Shown here one piece after another: positions 30,424 to 39,000 of a stretch of DNA of 64,000 nucleotides. The translations under genes were made by a program, and so were the position numbers. Numbering within the stretch: the stretch's first letter is position 1; each line of letters opens with the position of its first letter. Under the pieces are notes generated by a model that was not told the origin of the DNA, ran no database searches, and saw nothing but the letters and a program-made list of their open reading frames with translations. Origin of the DNA: Streptococcaceae bacterium AF54-32pH5A (lineage in GTDB: Bacteria > Bacillota > Bacilli > Lactobacillales > Streptococcaceae); the NCBI GenBank assembly GCA_027682205.1, contig JAQDAD010000001.1, forward strand, positions 620,001 to 684,000, read 5' to 3'.

Positions 30424-30468
30424 CTTGTTTTTTTACTAAATGAATTGAGTTCGTAAATTTATTTACTC

Positions 30469-31065
30469 CTACAACTCTGTCCGATTTTCAATAGCTCGTA
30501 ATAGTGTAACTTCATCCGCATACTCGATATCTGCTCCAACGGCTAGGCCTCGTGCCAGACGAGTGACCTTGATACCTGCTGGTTTGAGCAGGCGAGAGAG
30601 GTACATAGAGGTCGCTTCCCCATCTGCCGTCGCGTTGGTGGCTACGATGACTTCTGAAACCTCACTATCCATGAGACGGGTCATGAGGCTCTTGAGATTG
30701 ATATCATCTGGACTGATGCCATTCATAGGAGAAATGAGTCCATGCAAGACATGATAGAGTCCGTGATATTCTTGGATATTTTCCATGGCAGCCACATCGC
30801 GACTATCTTCTAGCACCAGGATGGTCGTCTGGTCTCGAGTCGGATCTGTACAGATAGAGCAGGGGTCATCGTCAGTCAAGCGACCACAGATGGAACAATA
30901 GGTTAGTTCCCGCTTGGCAGACAGGAGATTTTTAGCAAATTCATTGACATCGTCATCAGACATTCCAATAGTATAGAAGGCTAGGCGGGTAGCCGTTTTA
31001 ATCCCGATACCCGGAAGCTTTGAATAGCTATCAATCAACTTAGCAATAGGCGTTGGATACAGCAT
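30469..31065 (-). CDS. recR: Recombination protein RecR
   Basis: A 198-residue RecF-pathway protein. The N-terminal helix-hairpin-helix ([14 protein letters not shown]) and the zinc finger ([16 protein letters not shown]) precede the Toprim domain ([16 protein letters not shown]) and a C-terminal Walker-like end. Normal length. It follows pbp2b after ten bases, an arrangement seen in pneumococci. Confidence 0.97.
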   Translation of the reverse strand: MLYPTPIAKLIDSYSKLPGIGIKTATRLAFYTIGMSDDDVNEFAKNLLSAKRELTYCSICGRLTDDDPCSICTDPTRDQTTILVLEDSRDVAAMENIQEYHGLYHVLHGLISPMNGISPDDINLKSLMTRLMDSEVSEVIVATNATADGEATSMYLSRLLKPAGIKVTRLARGLAVGADIEYADEVTLLRAIENRTEL

Positions 31066-31075
31066 AAGTTCCTTT

Positions 31076-33118
31076 CTAATTCATTGGATGTTGTTGGTTA
31101 TAGAGGTTGATAATGTCACGTGCAATCGAAGGTCCAACACCGTTTGTTAGGTTGGTATTATGAGGAAAGACGACTGCGACCGCAATTTGGGGATTATCTG
31201 ACGGTGCATAGGCGACAGCATTGGTATTGTTGGCTTTTTGACCACCATTAACGTAACTCTCGGCAGTACCCGTTTTCCCGCTGATGGAAACGGCTGCACC
31301 ATTTGAGAAGGCGCGACCGGTTGTCAGAGCGCTCGTTCCATGCGAAACTTGATAGAAACCTTGCTGCAAGATAGCCATATCTGCTTCTGATATATTGATC
31401 TTGTTCATTTCCTTGGCAGCTGTTTCCCGAACCAGACTGCCTAGTCCCCCTTGGTCATTGTTGCCATAGATTCCTTCAACGATGTGGGGGGCCAAACGCA
31501 CACCATTGTTTGCGATTGTTGCGACATACTGGGCTAACTGCATCGGAGTGTAGTTATCAAACTGACCAAAGGCATTATTTAGATAGTTGGCCAAATCAAA
31601 CTCTTTTGGTATAAAACCTGTTGATTCATCTGGAAGGTCAATCCCTGTTGCAGCTCCTAGTCCGTATTCTCCAAAGGTTGATCGCAATTTGCCCATTGCT
31701 GTCTCTAATTGGCTCGTTGCTACCATCATATTGGGTTGGTAAGTCTGCCCCATGATTCCCAGTGCTGTTTGCACCATGTAGGTATTAGAGGAGTACTCTA
31801 GTGCTTCCACTGCTGTGATAGGAAAGGATCCGTAGGACAAGGTGTACCATGAATTGATAGGAGAGGAAGCTTGAAAGACTATGGGCTGATCAAGCAAGGT
31901 TTGGTTGCCTGACAAGACGCCGTTTTCCCAGCCAGAACTAATGGTTGCCGCCTTGACAACAGATCCTGGAACAAAGACATTGGTGACTGTTCCTAGAGAG
32001 TCTGAGCTCAGTTTACCTGATTTAACATCATGCTTAATACCAGACATGGCTAGAACTGCACCTGTTTTAGGATTAAGAGCGACAGCGTAGACTCCTTCAG
32101 AATATTTGGCTCCACCGTTACTCAACTCGGAGTTAAAGTAGCTCTTAAGTAGGTCATCCACTCCATTTTGGAAAGCTAGGTCAATCGTTAGTTTGATATT
32201 GTTCCCTTTGCTTCCTTCCTCGACATTTTCCACACTTTCCATATTTCCGTGTTTGTCGAGATGCACTTCTTTGACAGAGCGTTTACCTTGGAGGACATCT
32301 TCATATTGCTTTTCAAGATAAGAAGTTCCCACTCGGTCATTGAGAGAGTATCCTTTCTTGAGATAAGCGTCAACTTCCTCTGCTGGAAGACCTGACTTTT
32401 CACTTGAAACGCTACCGACGATAGACGATAGAGAAGTGTCCAGTACTTTTCTGTCCCATGAAGTTGAAATGCTAATGCCCGGTAATTCCTTGGATGCAGA
32501 AGCTACAAGAGCAACTTGAGTATCATCTAAGGCATCTGTAGAAATGGTGCCCATCGCAAAATTTTCAACAGCATTGAGCTGACTAAACAGATAGATTTCC
32601 TTTTTTTGGTCATCTGTATAATTTAGTTGACTCACGTCAATGCTTTCTACCGCATTATTGTAGAGAGTCGCTTCAGATAAGCGGTTTCCATCTGAATCTA
32701 GGCGTTTATCGCTTGGCAAGGATTCGACTGTTTTTTTGTAAATGTCCTGGTCCGCCAAGTAGTAGTCTGCGATCTGTCGATCTGTGAGTTCAGGGGAGGT
32801 TACATTTACATATGTGAGAAGTTTCTTGGCTGTTTCCTTCAATTCAGCTGCCGTCATTTTATTGTTTCGCGTGAAAGAAACAACTTGCTTGACAGTATTT
32901 TCTACCAAGGGTTTCCCTGATGCATCATAGATCTGTCCACGAGCCGAACTGGTTGTTACCCTTGTCTGGCTAGCTGAAGCCAATTTTGTTTCATAAAAAT
33001 CTTTATTGAGTACCTGCATATATAACAATCGGCCAATAATGGCCATAAACAACAGGATAACAATGGCAAACAGTAAATTAAGCCGAATCGGAATAGAATG
33101 GCTATTGAATTTTCTCAT
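31076..33118 (-). CDS. pbp2b: Penicillin-binding protein 2B, class B transpeptidase
   Basis: A 680-residue essential peptidoglycan transpeptidase for peripheral (elongation) growth. One membrane helix (residues 12-35) precedes the N-terminal PBP dimerisation domain. The active-site motifs are SVVK (Ser386 by pneumococcal numbering), SSN (443-445) and KTGT (615-618). A frame opens 17 codons upstream, but the start [15 protein letters not shown] gives exactly the pneumococcal length. Thr446 after SSN is the susceptible form, while Gly replaces Glu at the position I count as 476 (see findings). recR follows. Confidence 0.97.
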   Translation of the reverse strand: MRKFNSHSIPIRLNLLFAIVILLFMAIIGRLLYMQVLNKDFYETKLASASQTRVTTSSARGQIYDASGKPLVENTVKQVVSFTRNNKMTAAELKETAKKLLTYVNVTSPELTDRQIADYYLADQDIYKKTVESLPSDKRLDSDGNRLSEATLYNNAVESIDVSQLNYTDDQKKEIYLFSQLNAVENFAMGTISTDALDDTQVALVASASKELPGISISTSWDRKVLDTSLSSIVGSVSSEKSGLPAEEVDAYLKKGYSLNDRVGTSYLEKQYEDVLQGKRSVKEVHLDKHGNMESVENVEEGSKGNNIKLTIDLAFQNGVDDLLKSYFNSELSNGGAKYSEGVYAVALNPKTGAVLAMSGIKHDVKSGKLSSDSLGTVTNVFVPGSVVKAATISSGWENGVLSGNQTLLDQPIVFQASSPINSWYTLSYGSFPITAVEALEYSSNTYMVQTALGIMGQTYQPNMMVATSQLETAMGKLRSTFGEYGLGAATGIDLPDESTGFIPKEFDLANYLNNAFGQFDNYTPMQLAQYVATIANNGVRLAPHIVEGIYGNNDQGGLGSLVRETAAKEMNKINISEADMAILQQGFYQVSHGTSALTTGRAFSNGAAVSISGKTGTAESYVNGGQKANNTNAVAYAPSDNPQIAVAVVFPHNTNLTNGVGPSIARDIINLYNQQHPMN

Positions 33119-33307
33119 ACAACTAAGTCTCTTTTCTAGAAAAATTCCAGTTTTCCCTGACAAATCCACCTAAAAAATCTAGGATTTGACTAGAAACCAG
33201 TACTCTTCATTGTACCATATTTTACGGAGAAAGACTTGGAAAAGGAGAAGCATTTTTTGACTTTTATCTGAAAATGCCTTTTTATTTAGTTATCCTATCT
33301 TCTATGA

Positions 33308-33341
33308 TATAATGATAGTAATAGTTAGGAAAGCGTTAACT
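33308..33341 (+). promoter_or_regulatory. nanR promoter with a downstream cre-like site
   Basis: An extended -10 (TGATATAAT, -10 at 33308-33313) is followed at 33328-33341 by GGAAAGCGTTAACT, which matches 12 of 14 positions of the CcpA cre consensus. CcpA bound there would repress nanR. No strong -35 is seen. Confidence 0.6.
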
Positions 33342-33372
33342 CTTAAGACTTTGACTCATAAAAAGGAGCCTC

Positions 33373-34224
33373 ATGAACAAGCCAGACATCGCAACCATAA
33401 TCGATCTCCATTTTGAAGAACTAACCGAGCTCGAGCAAGAAATCGCTCGCTATTTTTTGCAGGTAGATACGATTGTGGATGATCTATCATCGCAACAGGT
33501 TACTCAAAAACTGCATGTTTCCCAAGCTGCCCTTACTCGTTTTGCAAAAAAATGTGGCTTTACTGGCTATCGGGAATTTGTTTTTCAATACCAGCACCAG
33601 GCTAGCAAACAGGACACTCATTCTCACAAACACAGTCCCTTGACCAAACGTGTGCTTCGAAGCTACAGTAACCTACGGGAACAAACACAGGATTTGATCG
33701 ATGAAGCGCAGCTTGAACGTGTAGCCCAGCTAATCGATAATGCTGAACGGGTTTACTTTTTTGGAACGGGAAGTTCCGGTCTGATTGCCCGTGAGATGAA
33801 ACTGCGTTTTATGCGTCTAGGTGTGGTCTGTGAAGCTTTGACCGATCAGGATGGCTTTGCATGGACGACCAGTATCATGGATGAAAACTGTTTGGTGCTT
33901 GGTTTTTCCCTATCGGGTACTACCCAATCCGTCCTAGATAGTTTGCTGGATGCCAAGGACATGGGTGCCAAAACCATTCTCTTTACCGGTTCTCCTAGCA
34001 AAGACTGTCAAACCTACACCGAAACAGTCCTAGTCGCAAGTCATAGCCAATCTTCTTACATCCAGCGTATTTCCGCTCAGCTCCCTATGCTCATCTTAAT
34101 AGATTTGATTTATGCCTACTTTTTGGAAATCAATCGTGAGAGCAAGGAAAAAATCTTTAACAGCTATTGGGAAAATAAAAAACTCAACGGCTATCGTAGA
34201 CAAAAACGCGCTAGAAAATCCTAG
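33373..34224 (+). CDS. nanR: RpiR-family regulator of sialic acid genes
   Basis: A 283-residue regulator. The N-terminal RpiR helix-turn-helix (about residues 35-65; QQVTQKLHVSQAALTRFAKKCGF) and a C-terminal SIS sugar-binding domain (VYFFGTGSSGLIAREM, then LGFSLSGTTQSVLDSL) are present. It is the equivalent of pneumococcal NanR, reported to activate the nan genes. The ligand is probably ManNAc-6-P or a related sugar phosphate. AAGGAG lies five bases before the ATG. It is convergent with nanK and is the only + strand gene of the locus. I propose its operator below. Confidence 0.88.
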   Translation: MNKPDIATIIDLHFEELTELEQEIARYFLQVDTIVDDLSSQQVTQKLHVSQAALTRFAKKCGFTGYREFVFQYQHQASKQDTHSHKHSPLTKRVLRSYSNLREQTQDLIDEAQLERVAQLIDNAERVYFFGTGSSGLIAREMKLRFMRLGVVCEALTDQDGFAWTTSIMDENCLVLGFSLSGTTQSVLDSLLDAKDMGAKTILFTGSPSKDCQTYTETVLVASHSQSSYIQRISAQLPMLILIDLIYAYFLEINRESKEKIFNSYWENKKLNGYRRQKRARKS

Positions 34225-34253
34225 TTTGGTTCAACCAAACTAGGATTGTTTTG
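34217..34253. terminator. nanR terminator, probably once shared with nanK
   Basis: A 15-bp perfect inverted repeat (AATCCTAGTTTGGTT with its complement at 34233-34247) overlaps the nanR stop codon and runs into GTTTTGTCTT. Its right arm is the start of the duplicated nanK end at 34235. Confidence 0.85.
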
Positions 34254-34346
34254 TCTTGAAATGATAATGGGCTCATAGGCGGTTTTTCCAATCTTTCTCT
34301 TTGTGCTAATGCCTTCTTTATCATCTGTGTTTTTCAGTCCTTCCAT
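34221..34346 (-). CDS. Small ORF of 41 codons in the inserted module (uncertain)
   Basis: An ATG at 34346 follows GGAAAGGGG with good spacing and gives a basic 41-residue peptide (begins MEGLKNTDDKEGIST). Its last third is the duplicated nanK end read in another frame, and its stop overlaps the nanR terminator. It may be a chance frame made by the insertion or the remnant of a module gene. No similarity is recognised. Confidence 0.3.
   Translation of the reverse strand: MEGLKNTDDKEGISTKRKIGKTAYEPIIISRQNNPSLVEPN
34235..34272 (-). repeat. 38-bp direct repeat, copy A: remnant of the nanK 3' end
   Basis: Matches 35659-35696 at 36 of 38 positions. Read in the nanK frame it encodes AHYHFKTKQS and a TAG stop, against AYYHFKTKQS and TAA in the intact gene. 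It bounds the methyltransferase module on the nanR side. Confidence 0.85.
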
Positions 34347-34380
34347 AAATTCCCCTTTCCTTTTTTAAATTCTTGACAAC

Positions 34381-34416
34381 AAAAAAGGAAGTATCGGCTA
34401 TTTGCTTTTACTTCCT
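34381..34416 (-). terminator. Terminator after the methyltransferase gene
   Basis: The stem AGGAAGTA with TACTTCCT is followed on the minus strand by TTTTT, about 105 bases after the methyltransferase stop. Confidence 0.7.
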
Positions 34417-34520
34417 CTCTATCATTTTATTTAATTGTTTTACTTCGACAAACTAAGATTTAGATTTTATCCCTTTCAGAAAATAAAATAGGCTATACTC
34501 CTGAAATACGTTCCATAATA

Positions 34521-35285
34521 TTATAGTTTAATGCAGAGTGTCGCTATATAGTCATTTCCATAGCGTGATAATCTATTTCTTTTATCACATGATTCATAAA
34601 AATCTATCATAGCGAGACCATTCTTCAGTTGTCCTCTAATCTGAGTTTCTAAGGTATGACTAAATTCATATCCATATTCTGGATTGATGTTTATCTTGCC
34701 TTCCTTTTCAAGCTCTTTTGAATTAAAAGGGAGTGAAAATTGTAACAGTAATTCCTCACCGGGTTTGTCCCATACAATGTCAGCATCATACATGTATATC
34801 CAAGGATTCATAAATCCGACCATTAAGAGTCCACCCTTTTTCAATACTCGAGAGGCTTCTTTATACATGTTTTCTAAATCTTCTATATATACATTTGAAA
34901 CCGGATTAAAAATAATATCAAACGTTTCATCTTCAAATGGGAATGGTTTTGTCATATCGCCTTGAACGGTAGTGATTTTTAAGCCTTCTCTTTTAGCAAC
35001 CATATCATCTCTTTGTAATTGTGATGTGGAAAAATCCATTATGGTGACATCATAACCTTTTATAGCAAAAACTGGCCCCTGCTGTCCACCACCACAAGCT
35101 AACCCTAGTATCTTTTTTCCCTTGGCTTTTTCAAACCATTCTTCCGGGACTTTTTTCCCAACAGTTAACGCAACAGAAATTGGATGTTTTCTAACTTTTT
35201 CTAATTCTTCATGTGTCAATGGCTCAGTATAGTCATTTTTTACATTATTCCATCTATCTTGATTACATTTTATATAATTGTTCAT
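34521..35285 (-). CDS. Class I SAM-dependent methyltransferase in an inserted module
   Basis: A 254-residue cytoplasmic methyltransferase. Motif I is ILGLACGGGQQGPVFA (about residues 55-70), the acidic motif II is VTIMDFS, and FPFEDETFDIIFNP holds the post-II region. The fold is the Methyltransf_11 type and the acceptor is unknown. Base composition is AT-richer than the neighbours and codon use includes many ATA and AAA, suggesting transfer. It has its own spacing, a downstream terminator and no link to sialic acid use. It sits between nanR and nanK, which are adjacent in pneumococci, within the repeat-bounded insert. Confidence 0.82.
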   Translation of the reverse strand: MNNYIKCNQDRWNNVKNDYTEPLTHEELEKVRKHPISVALTVGKKVPEEWFEKAKGKKILGLACGGGQQGPVFAIKGYDVTIMDFSTSQLQRDDMVAKREGLKITTVQGDMTKPFPFEDETFDIIFNPVSNVYIEDLENMYKEASRVLKKGGLLMVGFMNPWIYMYDADIVWDKPGEELLLQFSLPFNSKELEKEGKININPEYGYEFSHTLETQIRGQLKNGLAMIDFYESCDKRNRLSRYGNDYIATLCIKL

Positions 35286-35500
35286 CTTATAATCTCCTGG
35301 TAATTTTATACTATTTCGATTGAAGTTGGATGTGCTGCCATTCCATTTTTCTCACCTCTACAACTTCTAATTTGTCAATTTCTCATCTACCTCATTATAT
35401 CACTTTTTCTTCTTGGCTTGGGTTTAGTATTTGGAAACAAAGTAGAGAGCTTGCACCATCTTCGCTATCTTAAAAGGAATCTCCTCTCATATATTTTTCG

Positions 35501-35635
35501 ATGGTAGGAATTCTGCTCTTATTGTTCTTTTTTGTAATTCTTCTTTGTCTTTCCACTACTTTTCATGTACTGGACAGTTTTTCTATCATCAAAAAAAGAA
35601 TTAAGCCAAACACTTTTCACTCGAGTAGTGATTAA
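35501..35635 (+). CDS. Small hydrophobic ORF, 44 codons (doubtful)
   Basis: The frame encodes a single hydrophobic segment (begins MVGILLLLFFFVILL) followed by a basic tail, a shape shared with type I toxin peptides and small membrane proteins. The nearest Shine-Dalgarno-like sequence (AAAAGGAA) is too far upstream, and the 3' end overlaps the nanK terminator hairpin. It may be fortuitous. Confidence 0.25.
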   Translation: MVGILLLLFFFVILLCLSTTFHVLDSFSIIKKRIKPNTFHSSSD

Positions 35636-35652
35636 GTGTTCTGCTTAATTCT
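35593..35652 (-). terminator. Long hairpin terminator of nanK
   Basis: The imperfect arms GAATTAAGCcaAACACTT and AAGTGTTctGCTTAATTC (two mismatches) are followed on the minus strand by seven T residues. It replaces the original nanR-nanK shared terminator, which was separated from nanK by the insertion. Confidence 0.75.
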
Positions 35653-35658
35653 ATAGTT

Positions 35659-35696
35659 CCAAATTAGGATTGTTTTGTCTTGAAATGATAATAGGC
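35659..35696 (-). repeat. 38-bp direct repeat, copy B: end of nanK
   Basis: Covers the last codons and TAA stop of the intact nanK. Two mismatches to copy A at 34235-34272. Confidence 0.85.
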
Positions 35697-36548
35697 ACCC
35701 AACATACCTGCTGTATTTTGGTGATGGGCAAATTCTAATCGTGTTTTTTCAGCTAGACTAGGTACAAGTGCATTTTTCAGAGATGTACGGATCTTTGGTT
35801 TGAGGATAGCCTCTTGCCCCATGATACCACCACCTAGAATGACCACCTCTGGATTGGCAACGTAGCAAATATTTGCCAGACCTTTTCCTAGATAGTCTAC
35901 CATTCGGTCAATACCAGCCATGCAGATCTTGTTTCCTTCAGTAGCTTCCTTAAAGATACGTCGGCCATTCCACTGGTCAACTGAATCTCCATGAGCTGAA
36001 GCCACATACTCTACCAAGGCTGTCGTAGAAGCCAAATCTTGGAAAGCTCCATCCTGCATATGCATATAACCGACTTCACAGGCTGAATTGCTAAATCCAT
36101 GGAAGACTTTCCCATCCATAATCAAGCAACCACCGATACCTGTTCCAATGGTCAAGCAAAGTGTCACACTCGCTCCCTTGCCTGAACCAGATACTGCCTC
36201 AGCAAGACCTGCGCAGTTGACATCATTCTCAATTTCACAAGGAATCGAAAAGCTAGTCTCGATTTCCTTTTTGAACTGGGTTCCTGCGTAGTTAGGAATT
36301 TGAGGCCCCGCATAGAAGATTTCACCCTTGTCAGGATCCACCATCCCAGCAGAAGAAATGGCAACACCTGCTACTGGCCCCTTTTCTAAATAGCTGGAAA
36401 CGATATCTTTTGTCTTTTGTAAGATATGGGGGCCACCCTTATACGCCTCAGTTGGCATTTCATGCGATTCAACAAGTTGGCCTTCTTGGTCAATCAAACC
36501 ATATTTGATGTTGGTTCCGCCAATATCAATTGCAACATAGTGTGTCAT
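35664..36548 (-). CDS. nanK: ROK-family kinase, probable N-acetylmannosamine kinase
   Basis: A 294-residue sugar kinase of the ROK family. The ATP motif DIGGTNIKYG is at residues 8-17. A second phosphate loop lies in LTIGTGIGGCLI and the GGGIMGQ motif near 240. The zinc-binding Cys-rich signature of many ROK proteins is replaced by a shorter segment (NSACEVGYMHM). Between the lyase gene and nanR it most likely phosphorylates ManNAc to ManNAc-6-P, the substrate of NanE. It follows the lyase by 17 bases. Confidence 0.85.
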   Translation of the reverse strand: MTHYVAIDIGGTNIKYGLIDQEGQLVESHEMPTEAYKGGPHILQKTKDIVSSYLEKGPVAGVAISSAGMVDPDKGEIFYAGPQIPNYAGTQFKKEIETSFSIPCEIENDVNCAGLAEAVSGSGKGASVTLCLTIGTGIGGCLIMDGKVFHGFSNSACEVGYMHMQDGAFQDLASTTALVEYVASAHGDSVDQWNGRRIFKEATEGNKICMAGIDRMVDYLGKGLANICYVANPEVVILGGGIMGQEAILKPKIRTSLKNALVPSLAEKTRLEFAHHQNTAGMLGAYYHFKTKQS

Positions 36549-36565
36549 AAATACCTCCTTAGGTA

Positions 36566-37483
36566 TTAGAGGAAGCGCTCCTTGGTTTCTTGAATCAAGG
36601 CTGCAGCTGCTTCTACAACTGGATGATCTGCTTCAGTTACTGGTGTCAATGGCGAACGAACTGAACCAATATTCAAGTCTTCATTGATCTTCAAGACTTC
36701 TTTAATGACACCGTACATATTTCCATGTGCAGCAGTCAATTTGCCAATGATTGCATTGATAGCGTATTGCAATTCACGAGCTGTTTCCAAGTCTTTCTCA
36801 GCAATCAACTCATTGAGTTTCAAGAAGAGTTCTGGCATAGCACCATAAGTACCACCGATACCAGCTTTAGCACCCATGAGACGTCCACCAAGGAACTGTT
36901 CATCTGGACCGTTAAAGACGATGTGGTCTTCTCCACCAAGGCTAACAAAGGTTTGGATATCTTGAACTGGCATAGAAGAGTTCTTCACACCGATAACACG
37001 AGGATTTTTCAACATCTCAGTGTAAAGACTTGGAGTCAAAGCAACACCTGCTAATTGAGGAATGTTGTAGATCACATAGTCTGTGTTTGGCGCTGCAGCA
37101 CTGATATCATTCCAGTATTTAGCAACTGAGTACTCAGGCAATCGGAAGTAGATTGGTGGGATTGTTGCAATAGCATCTACTCCCAAACTTTCCGCATGGC
37201 GAGCAAGTTCCATACTGTCTTTCGTATTGTTGCAAGCTACGTGAGCGATAATGGTCAATTTACCTTTAGCAACTGCCATGACTTCTTCCAAAATCAACTT
37301 GCGGTCCTCTACACTTTGGTAGATACATTCACCAGAAGAACCATTGACATAGAGACCTTGAACTCCCTTATCAATAAAGTATTGAACCAAGGCACGCGTA
37401 CGCTCTGGACTTACTTCTCCTTGATCGTCATAACATGCGTAGAAGGCTGGAATGACACCTTCATATTTTTTTAAATCTGACAT
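36566..37483 (-). CDS. nanA: N-acetylneuraminate lyase
   Basis: A 305-residue class I aldolase splitting Neu5Ac into ManNAc and pyruvate. It has the DapA-family fold with YVNGSSGECIYQS near residues 46-58, the conserved Tyr in YVIYNIPQLAG and the Schiff-base Lys in VIGVKNSS (near 170). The GSSGE and the locus favour sialic acid lyase over dihydrodipicolinate synthase. It is the first gene of the lyase-nanK unit, driven by a promoter with a cre-like site and the proposed NanR operator. The symbol follows the E. coli use; it is not the sialidase NanA. Confidence 0.9.
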   Translation of the reverse strand: MSDLKKYEGVIPAFYACYDDQGEVSPERTRALVQYFIDKGVQGLYVNGSSGECIYQSVEDRKLILEEVMAVAKGKLTIIAHVACNNTKDSMELARHAESLGVDAIATIPPIYFRLPEYSVAKYWNDISAAAPNTDYVIYNIPQLAGVALTPSLYTEMLKNPRVIGVKNSSMPVQDIQTFVSLGGEDHIVFNGPDEQFLGGRLMGAKAGIGGTYGAMPELFLKLNELIAEKDLETARELQYAINAIIGKLTAAHGNMYGVIKEVLKINEDLNIGSVRSPLTPVTEADHPVVEAAAALIQETKERFL

Positions 37484-37541
37484 AGATTTTCTCCTAAGAT
37501 TTCTTTTTTCTGCTGAGAGCAGTTCTATTTTTTACAAGTTT

Positions 37542-37641
37542 AGTATACACCTTGTGAAAATCGCTTTCAATATCTTGTATACACTTAGATTTTAGTTTCT
37601 ACTTGTATTTTAGAAACTGTAACGATTGAAAGTAGTTTCAG
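37542..37641 (-). promoter_or_regulatory. Lyase-nanK promoter with cre-like site and proposed NanR operator
   Basis: On the minus strand TTGAAA (37565-37570) and TATACT (37542-37547) are 17 bases apart. The -35 opens a cre-like TTGAAAGCGATTTTCA. Upstream are element A (37586-37599, TAGATTTTAGTTTC on the + strand) and element B (37626-37641, TTGAAAGTAGTTTCAG). The spacing is identical to that at nanE and the sialidase gene. Confidence 0.75.
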
Positions 37642-37653
37642 AAACAAACCATC

Positions 37654-38298
37654 CTACTGGTATTTGGCGAAAATTTTCTCCATCAAACCTGCTTGGAGAA
37701 AGACTAGCAAACCAAAACCAAAGAGGATAAAGGCTGACCCACCCAAAAGGAGAGTGAAGGCGGATAGATAAAGAACCATCACAATAAGAAAGAGAATGGC
37801 TAACATGAGGAAGAACCATGGAAAGTTAAAACTTGCCAAGATAAGCCCTTTTTGCAGCACTTCTTTCCAAGACAAATCATAGCGCGCAGCGATGGGATAA
37901 CTAGCCAGCATCACCAGAGTGAGGAAGATGAGAATCCCCAAACAAATAGCTTTCACAATCTGGAAAGGCAAAGTTGTCTGTCCCCAGAAGAGATAGAGAT
38001 CTAGAAAGCTTAATGACACAATGCCCAACTCTAACAGACCCAACTGAAGCCCCAGTTTCAGATTTTGCTTGAAGGCCCTTATATAAGTTCTAAAGACTGG
38101 TACCCGTCTGCTTCTCTTAATCTCGAACATAGTCTCATAGAGGCTGATTTTCGCCACTCCAATCGTCACGATGGGCAAACAAGAGACGACAAAAAGAAGA
38201 TTGGCTGTCACGATATCCAAGACCTTCTCACTGAAACGCATGAGAAAATTATCTGTATCAAATGCTGCCTTGATCAGGCTTACTCCTTTTTGTGCCAT
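37654..38298 (-). CDS. YesL-like DUF624 membrane protein
   Basis: A 214-residue protein with about five hydrophobic segments. The family start (TANLLFVVSCLPIVTIGVAKISLYETMFEI) is clear. Such proteins are common in carbohydrate ABC transporter operons of Firmicutes, but their function is not known. It is the last gene of the nanE-sat-yhcH unit, 20 bases after yhcH. Confidence 0.85.
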   Translation of the reverse strand: MAQKGVSLIKAAFDTDNFLMRFSEKVLDIVTANLLFVVSCLPIVTIGVAKISLYETMFEIKRSRRVPVFRTYIRAFKQNLKLGLQLGLLELGIVSLSFLDLYLFWGQTTLPFQIVKAICLGILIFLTLVMLASYPIAARYDLSWKEVLQKGLILASFNFPWFFLMLAILFLIVMVLYLSAFTLLLGGSAFILFGFGLLVFLQAGLMEKIFAKYQ

Positions 38299-38318
38299 GT
38301 TTGCTCCTCCTGATTTTT

Positions 38319-38771
38319 TTAATCAATCAAAATTTTAAAGAGATATTTGCGAACCTTCTCTTCCATACCTGCATAGCCATTTGGCTGGTGTGGTTCTCCT
38401 GGGAAGAAAATCGCAAAATTGTGATAGCCCAACAATAGTGGGTATTTTTCATGACAATGAACAAAACCAATGTCACTCGCTTCGTCGAATGCTACTGCCT
38501 CGTCTTTGATACGTGAACCGTAGCTAGAATATTCATGTCCTTCTACCAGCAAATGCAAATCTGCATAGTTCTTATGGTGTTCAAATTGATCATTTTCAGC
38601 TTGATTGAGGACATTTTCCTGAACAACTAGAAAGACCTTGTCCCCGTCAATCTCATACTTACCTAGTTCGAAAGAATCCTTACGGTGCTGATAGAGATAG
38701 TCGATAGCCTTATCTAGATTGGGATGAACCCCTTTGTAAAAGGCGATGTTTTTCAAATCGTCAAAAATCAT
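38319..38771 (-). CDS. YhcH/YjgK/YiaL-family protein, possible sialic acid anomerase
   Basis: A 150-residue beta-barrel protein of the DUF386 family. Conserved features are EHHKNYADLHLLVEG, with the metal-site His and Asp, and FAIFFPGEPHQPNGY. E. coli YhcH/NanM-linked members have been connected with sialic acid anomers in nan operons. The position downstream of the Sat transporter supports that role here, but the reaction is inferred. Confidence 0.87.
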   Translation of the reverse strand: MIFDDLKNIAFYKGVHPNLDKAIDYLYQHRKDSFELGKYEIDGDKVFLVVQENVLNQAENDQFEHHKNYADLHLLVEGHEYSSYGSRIKDEAVAFDEASDIGFVHCHEKYPLLLGYHNFAIFFPGEPHQPNGYAGMEEKVRKYLFKILID

Positions 38772-38817
38772 ACTGTTTCCTTCGTTTCTGATAGTTAACT
38801 AAAATCATAGATTAAGT

Positions 38818-38880
38818 TTATAAGTGTCTGACAAAATCTCTAAGGTAAGTAAATACCCAACATTTTGTAGACACTTATAA
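38818..38880. repeat. 63-bp inverted repeat, MITE-like hairpin
   Basis: The left arm TTATAAGTGTCTGACAAAAT pairs with 38862-38880 apart from one bulged base, enclosing a 24-base centre. It lies between satC and yhcH just beside a BOX element. It could terminate or process the nanE-sat transcript or be a small mobile repeat. Confidence 0.6.
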
Positions 38881-38894
38881 CTCTGTATTCTCTT

Positions 38895-39000
38895 ATACTC
38901 AATGAAAATGGAAGAATGGACTAGGAAGCTAACCGCAAGCAATACTTAAGTATGGCAAGGTGACGCTGACGTAGTTTGAATTCGATTTTCGCAGAGTATT
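38895..39000. repeat. BOX element (boxA-boxC type) at the satC stop codon
   Basis: It begins ATACTCAATGAAAAT, continues ACTAGGAAGCTAACCGC, and ends with AAGGTGACGCTGACG followed by a TTCGCAGAGTAT end, the known BOX pattern without boxB. Its right end provides part of the satC TAA stop codon. Confidence 0.88.

Larger units (their letters stand above)
35286..35663. other. AT-rich gap between the methyltransferase and nanK
   Basis: It holds the methyltransferase leader, a short hydrophobic ORF (35501-35635), and a long hairpin that acts as the nanK terminator (35593-35652). Nothing else is recognised. Confidence 0.6.

Noticed and set aside
36566..37483. Alternative call as dihydrodipicolinate synthase
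   Set aside because: The family is the same, but the neighbours and the shared nan operator fit sialic acid lyase.
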